DNA of 46,934 nt from Actinomycetota bacterium (GTDB lineage: Bacteria > Actinomycetota > Actinomycetes > Streptosporangiales > Streptosporangiaceae). Positions 43,374-46,934 of the stretch are shown here, piece after piece (positions within the stretch are counted from its first letter, which is position 1; every line of letters begins with the position of its first letter). The stretch is from assembly GCA_027306495.1 (NCBI GenBank), contig DAHUZQ010000066.1, positions 1 to 46,934 of the forward strand. Reading direction: 5' to 3'. The notes under the pieces were generated by a model. The model made no database searches. It was not told where the DNA came from and worked only from the letters and a program-made list of their open reading frames with translations. The translations under genes were made by a program, and so were the position numbers.

Positions 43374-44354
43374 TCAGCCCGGCAGCCGGGCCGGCAGGCC
43401 GAACAACGGGAACAGGGCGGGGGTGTCGAGGAAGAACGAGAATTCGGCCACCTTGCCACCCGAGAAAGCCAGCACCTGCAGCGCCCACGGCTCGTAGCCC
43501 TCGCGGCCCTGGCTCGGCTTGTACTGCCCGAAAGCGGGCAGCCCGTTAGCCCGCGGCGCCGGGATGACCCGGGAGCCGCTGCATCCGGCACCCGGGCCGG
43601 CCCAGAAAGACAGGATGTCCGCGCGCCCGCTCAGCCACAGCTCGTACGGCGGCATCGACTGGGTCGCGTCCTGGTGGATCAGCGAGGTGAGCGTTGCCAT
43701 GTCGTACCGCTCGAACGCGTCCACGTACCGGGCGAGCAGCGCGCTGCCCGGTTCGTCGAGCACGCGCGCGGGGGCGGGGACACCGGAGCGGGCTGCCGCC
43801 AGCGTCGCCCGTGCCCGCTGGAGCGCACTTGTCACCGACGCGACGCTGGATCCGAGCATGTCCGCCGCCTCGGCCGCCTGCCAGCGGAGCACGTCGCACA
43901 GCAGCAGCACGGCCCGCTGGCGCGGTGGGAGGATCTGCAGCGCTGCGACGAAGGCCAGCCTCACCGACTCCCGTGCCACGGTGACCTCGGCCGGGTCCGC
44001 CTCACCGATCACCAGGCTGTCGGGGACCGGCTCGATCCAGCGGTCACCGGGCAGGACTCCCTCGGGGAGCACGGGCGGCCCTGCCTGACCGAGGTCCATC
44101 GGGCGCGCCCGGCGCCGGCCGCTTCCGAGCATGTCCAGGCAGACGTTGGTCGCGATCCGGTACAGCCAGGACCGGACAGTGGCGCGGTGCTCGAACTGTT
44201 CCCGGCCCCGCCAGGCCCGCAGCAGGGCCTCCTGCACCGCGTCCTCCGCCTCGAACGGCGAGCCGAGCATCCGGTAGCAGTGGGCGGTGAGTTCGCGGCG
44301 GTGCCGTTCGAGTTCGGCGAACTCCGCCTCCAGCGGTATCACCCGTTCCTCCAT
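43374..44354 (-). CDS. ECF sigma factor with C-terminal SnoaL-like domain
   Basis: A 326-residue protein. Region 2: [20 protein letters not shown], then [16 protein letters not shown] and [15 protein letters not shown]. Region 4: [20 protein letters not shown] then [20 protein letters not shown]. Residues about 210-320 form a SnoaL-like domain ([20 protein letters not shown] through [19 protein letters not shown]), which modulates activity in such ECF sigma factors without an anti-sigma factor. I take ATG 44354; an in-frame TTG lies 10 codons earlier. A -10-like TACGAT (44361-44366) just before suggests a leaderless transcript. The peroxiredoxin gene downstream is a possible target. Confidence 0.88.
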   Translation of the reverse strand: MEERVIPLEAEFAELERHRRELTAHCYRMLGSPFEAEDAVQEALLRAWRGREQFEHRATVRSWLYRIATNVCLDMLGSGRRRARPMDLGQAGPPVLPEGVLPGDRWIEPVPDSLVIGEADPAEVTVARESVRLAFVAALQILPPRQRAVLLLCDVLRWQAAEAADMLGSSVASVTSALQRARATLAAARSGVPAPARVLDEPGSALLARYVDAFERYDMATLTSLIHQDATQSMPPYELWLSGRADILSFWAGPGAGCSGSRVIPAPRANGLPAFGQYKPSQGREGYEPWALQVLAFSGGKVAEFSFFLDTPALFPLFGLPARLPG

Positions 44355-44360
44355 CAAGCC

Positions 44361-44366
44361 ATCGTA
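44361..44366 (-). promoter_or_regulatory. Candidate -10 box of the sigma factor gene
   Basis: TACGAT on the minus strand ends 6 bases before the ATG at 44354, so transcription would begin at or next to the start codon (leaderless). No matching -35 at normal spacing is obvious. Confidence 0.35.
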
Positions 44367-44458
44367 AGCTGCCCAAACTGGCAACTCCGGCCGTTCGGGG
44401 CAGGAACGGGCACCATCTGCCGGGCCCGGGCTTGCCTTCGGGGTGTCACCATGGAGAC

Positions 44459-46117
44459 ATGGCGAAGGCGACCACCCACCCGCGGGCCGGACAGCCTCCG
44501 GAGCAGGCTGACCTCGTCGATCTCAGCGCCCTGGTCAGCGCCTACTACTCGGCGCACCCCGACCCGGCAGATCCGGGCCAGCGGGTCTCCTTCGGCACCT
44601 CCGGCCACCGCGGCTCGTCCCTGCGTTCCTCCTTCAATGAGGACCACATCGCGGCCACGACCCAGGCGATCTGCGAGCACCGGGAGCGCGAAGGCGTCGC
44701 CGGCCCGCTGTTCCTTGGCCGCGACACCCACGCGCTGTCGGAGCCGGCGTTCGTCACCGCGCTGGAAGTCCTGGCGGGGAACGGGGTGAGCGTGCTGACC
44801 GACGTCCGCGACGGCTACACGCCCACTCCGGCGCTTTCACTGGCGATCCTCGCGCACAACCGCGACCGGGTGGGCGGGCTGGCCGACGGCATCGTGGTCA
44901 CGCCCTCCCACAACCCGCCGGAGGACGGCGGCTTCAAGTACAACCCGCCGGACGGCGGGCCGGCGGGCGCCCGGGCCACCGCCGCGATCCAGGATCGCGC
45001 GAACGAACTGCTGGCGCAGCGCCTGCATGGTGTCCGCCGGGTCGGCCCGGCGCGCGGGAGAGCGGCGGCGGGTGGCTACGACTTCCTGGCGGCCTACCTC
45101 AGCGAACTCGGGACCGCGCTCGACCTGGCGGCGATCCGTTCTGCCGGGGTCCGGATCGGGGTGGACCCACTCGGGGGAGCGAGCGTCGCCTACTGGGGTG
45201 AGATCGCGGCGGAGTTCGGGCTGGACCTGACTGTGGTGAACACGGCGGTGGATGCCACGTTCTCGTTCATGAGCGTGGACTGGGACGGCCGGATCCGGAT
45301 GGACTGCTCCTCCCCGGCCGCGATGGCCTCGCTGATCACCCGGCGCGCCAGCTTCGACATCGCGACCGGCAACGACACCGACGCGGACCGGCACGGCATC
45401 GTCACCCCGGACGCCGGGCTGATGAACCCCAACCATTACCTCGCGGCGGCGATCGACTACCTGAGCCGCCACCGGGACGGCTGGCCGGGGCGGGCGGCGG
45501 TGGGCAAGACGATGGTGAGTTCTTCGGTGATCGACAGGGTCGCCGCCGACATCGGCCGGAACCTCCTGGAAGTGCCGGTCGGCTTCAAGTGGTTCGTGCC
45601 GGGCCTGCTCGATGGCGGCGTGGCCTTCGGTGGCGAGGAGAGCGCCGGCGCCTCGTTCCTGCGCCGGGACGGCCGGGTGTGGACGACCGACAAGGACGGC
45701 ATCCTGCTCGCGCTGCTGGCATCGGAGATCACCGCGGTGACCGGCCAGACCCCGAGCCAGCGCTACCGGCTGATCGCGGGCCGCCTCGGAGACCCCGCCT
45801 ACCAGCGGATCGACGCTCCAGCGACCCCGCCGGAGAAGGCAATCCTCGCCCGGCTCTCGCCGGAGCAGATCGAGGTCGGCGACCTGGCCGGGGAGCCGGT
45901 GCTGGACCGGCTGACGCGAGCACCCGGCAACGGGGAGCCGCTGGGGGGGATCAAGGTGGTCACCGCCTCGGGGTGGTTCGCGGCGCGGCCGTCCGGCACA
46001 GAGGACGTCTACAAGCTATACGCGGAGTCGTTCCGCGGCCCGGACCACCTCGCCCGCATCCAGGCGGAGGCACAGGGCCTGCTCGCCACCGTCCTGGCGA
46101 AGGCCCGGCATGGCTGA
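44459..46117 (+). CDS. pgm: Phosphoglucomutase (alpha-D-glucose phosphate-specific)
   Basis: A 552-residue alpha-phosphohexomutase. Near the N-terminus [13 protein letters not shown]; the phosphoserine loop is [20 protein letters not shown]; the Mg site is [10 protein letters not shown]; the sugar-binding loop [20 protein letters not shown]; the phosphate-binding loop near the end is [16 protein letters not shown]. All catalytic parts are intact. It interconverts glucose-1-phosphate and glucose-6-phosphate. ATG 44459 is chosen because the family homology begins soon after. It overlaps glgC by 8 bases, so glucose-1-phosphate can be channelled to ADP-glucose for glycogen. Confidence 0.93.
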   Translation: MAKATTHPRAGQPPEQADLVDLSALVSAYYSAHPDPADPGQRVSFGTSGHRGSSLRSSFNEDHIAATTQAICEHREREGVAGPLFLGRDTHALSEPAFVTALEVLAGNGVSVLTDVRDGYTPTPALSLAILAHNRDRVGGLADGIVVTPSHNPPEDGGFKYNPPDGGPAGARATAAIQDRANELLAQRLHGVRRVGPARGRAAAGGYDFLAAYLSELGTALDLAAIRSAGVRIGVDPLGGASVAYWGEIAAEFGLDLTVVNTAVDATFSFMSVDWDGRIRMDCSSPAAMASLITRRASFDIATGNDTDADRHGIVTPDAGLMNPNHYLAAAIDYLSRHRDGWPGRAAVGKTMVSSSVIDRVAADIGRNLLEVPVGFKWFVPGLLDGGVAFGGEESAGASFLRRDGRVWTTDKDGILLALLASEITAVTGQTPSQRYRLIAGRLGDPAYQRIDAPATPPEKAILARLSPEQIEVGDLAGEPVLDRLTRAPGNGEPLGGIKVVTASGWFAARPSGTEDVYKLYAESFRGPDHLARIQAEAQGLLATVLAKARHG

Positions 46118-46934
46118 GCCGCGCATCCTGGGAATCGTGCTCGCCGGTGGTGCCGGGACCCGGCTGGCGCCGCTCACGGCCGACCGCGCCAAGCCGGCGG
46201 TCCCCTTCGGCGGCCTCTACCGGCTGGTCGACTTCGCGCTGTCCAACCTGGTCAACGGCGGCTGTCTGCGCGTGTGCGTGCTCACCCAGTACAAGAGCCA
46301 CAGCCTGGACCGCCACATCACCACCACCTGGCGGATGAGCGCGCTGCTGGGCAACTACGTCACGCCCGTGCCAGCTCAGCAGCGGCTCGGCCCACAGTGG
46401 TTCACCGGTTCGGCCAACGCCATCTACCAGTCGCTCAACCTGATCGATGACGAGCGGCCGGACATAGTGATCGTCTTCGGCGCCGACCACGTCTACCGGA
46501 TGGATCCCCGGCAGATGGTCAGCCAGCACCTGGAGGGCCCGGCCGGGGTGACCGTGGCGGCCATTCCGGTGCCACGCCGGGAGGCCACCGCATTCGGCGT
46601 GGTGGGTGTGGGGGCGGACGGCCGCACGATCGAGCAGTTCCTGGAAAAGCCGGCCGAGCCGCCCGGGCTGCCCGGCAGCCCGCAGGAGGCCTATGCCTCC
46701 ATGGGCAATTACGTGTTCACCACCGATGTGCTGGTGGACGCCCTGCGCAAGGACGCGGCGGACGAGACGAGCCGGCACGACATCGGCGGCAACATCATCC
46801 CCGGGCTGGTGCGGGATGGGCTCGCGCAGGCCTACGACTTCACGACCAACGAGGTGCCCGGCGCGGGGCCGGACGACCCCCCGTACTGGCGCGACGTCGG
46901 CACCCTCGACTCCTACTTCGAGGCGCAGATGGAT
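46110..46934 (+). CDS. glgC: Glucose-1-phosphate adenylyltransferase, N-terminal part (cut by window edge)
   Basis: The visible 275 residues are the nucleotidyltransferase domain. They start [20 protein letters not shown], with the GGxGTRL nucleotide loop and Lys in [12 protein letters not shown]; then [45 protein letters not shown] and EKPAEPPG. They match ADP-glucose pyrophosphorylase, which makes ADP-glucose from glucose-1-phosphate and ATP for glycogen. The start ATG 46110 overlaps the pgm stop by 8 bases. The C-terminal beta-helix lies beyond the window. Confidence 0.93.
   Translation, partial: MAEPRILGIVLAGGAGTRLAPLTADRAKPAVPFGGLYRLVDFALSNLVNGGCLRVCVLTQYKSHSLDRHITTTWRMSALLGNYVTPVPAQQRLGPQWFTGSANAIYQSLNLIDDERPDIVIVFGADHVYRMDPRQMVSQHLEGPAGVTVAAIPVPRREATAFGVVGVGADGRTIEQFLEKPAEPPGLPGSPQEAYASMGNYVFTTDVLVDALRKDAADETSRHDIGGNIIPGLVRDGLAQAYDFTTNEVPGAGPDDPPYWRDVGTLDSYFEAQMD

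Noticed and set aside
1-46934. CRISPR arrays, tRNA or rRNA genes, intact insertion sequences
   Set aside because: No regularly spaced repeats, cloverleaf-like tracts, transposase motifs or terminal inverted repeats were seen on reading the sequence.

Overview
The window is very GC-rich, densely coded DNA with many 1-11 base gene overlaps and GTG/TTG starts. It carries a LuxR-type LAL regulator, a Tat-lipoprotein signal and a pgm-glgC pair. This suggests a chromosomal segment of an actinomycete, probably a filamentous natural-product producer. I see no tRNA, rRNA, CRISPR array or intact insertion sequence.

Left part (1-14.9 kb) is mixed: a cut-off YdeI-like gene, two VOC (glyoxalase-fold) proteins, a MarR regulator with a probably leaderless transcript, a DUF1801 protein, an unusual MerR-AraC fusion regulator with a perfect dyad in front of it, an MFS exporter, a 1006-residue LAL regulator, an M1 aminopeptidase, a large secreted protein, an aldehyde dehydrogenase remnant and a second MFS exporter. 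From 15.0 to 21.7 kb are an acyl-CoA ligase overlapping an ATP-grasp-like ligase, a DMFase-beta-like lipoprotein broken by an in-frame TGA directly after its lipobox cysteine, and a phosphoesterase lipoprotein.

The core is a minus-strand biosynthetic gene cluster at 21.8-42.3 kb, read right to left. It holds a thiolase, a FadB-like protein without its NAD-binding domain, an adenylating ligase, two carrier proteins, a ketosynthase with Asn in place of the first catalytic His, a ketosynthase-N-like protein, a second ligase, a canonical ketosynthase, hydroxymandelate synthase (HmaS type), a PhyH-type dioxygenase, E1 alpha and beta subunits with no E2/E3, an SGNH hydrolase, an O-methyltransferase, an HSL-type esterase, hydroxymandelate oxidase (HmO type), a 4-hydroxyphenylglycine aminotransferase (HpgT type) and an MFS exporter.

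HmaS, HmO and HpgT together are the known route from 4-hydroxyphenylpyruvate to 4-hydroxyphenylglycine, which normally feeds NRPSs, but no NRPS lies in this window. The partners are instead free-standing ligases, carrier proteins and type II-like ketosynthases, in a layout that recalls aryl polyene clusters but without a ketoreductase, FabA/FabZ-type dehydratase or acyltransferase here. My inference is a discrete-enzyme pathway using an aryl-glyoxylate or arylglycine unit. The E1 pair may decarboxylate the aryl 2-oxoacid and pass an aroyl group to CoA or a carrier protein. The ATP-grasp ligase nearby could form an amide with an arylglycine. The product is unknown.

The right edge (42.4-46.9 kb) is housekeeping: a 1-Cys peroxiredoxin, an ECF sigma factor with a C-terminal SnoaL-like domain, phosphoglucomutase and the first part of glucose-1-phosphate adenylyltransferase.
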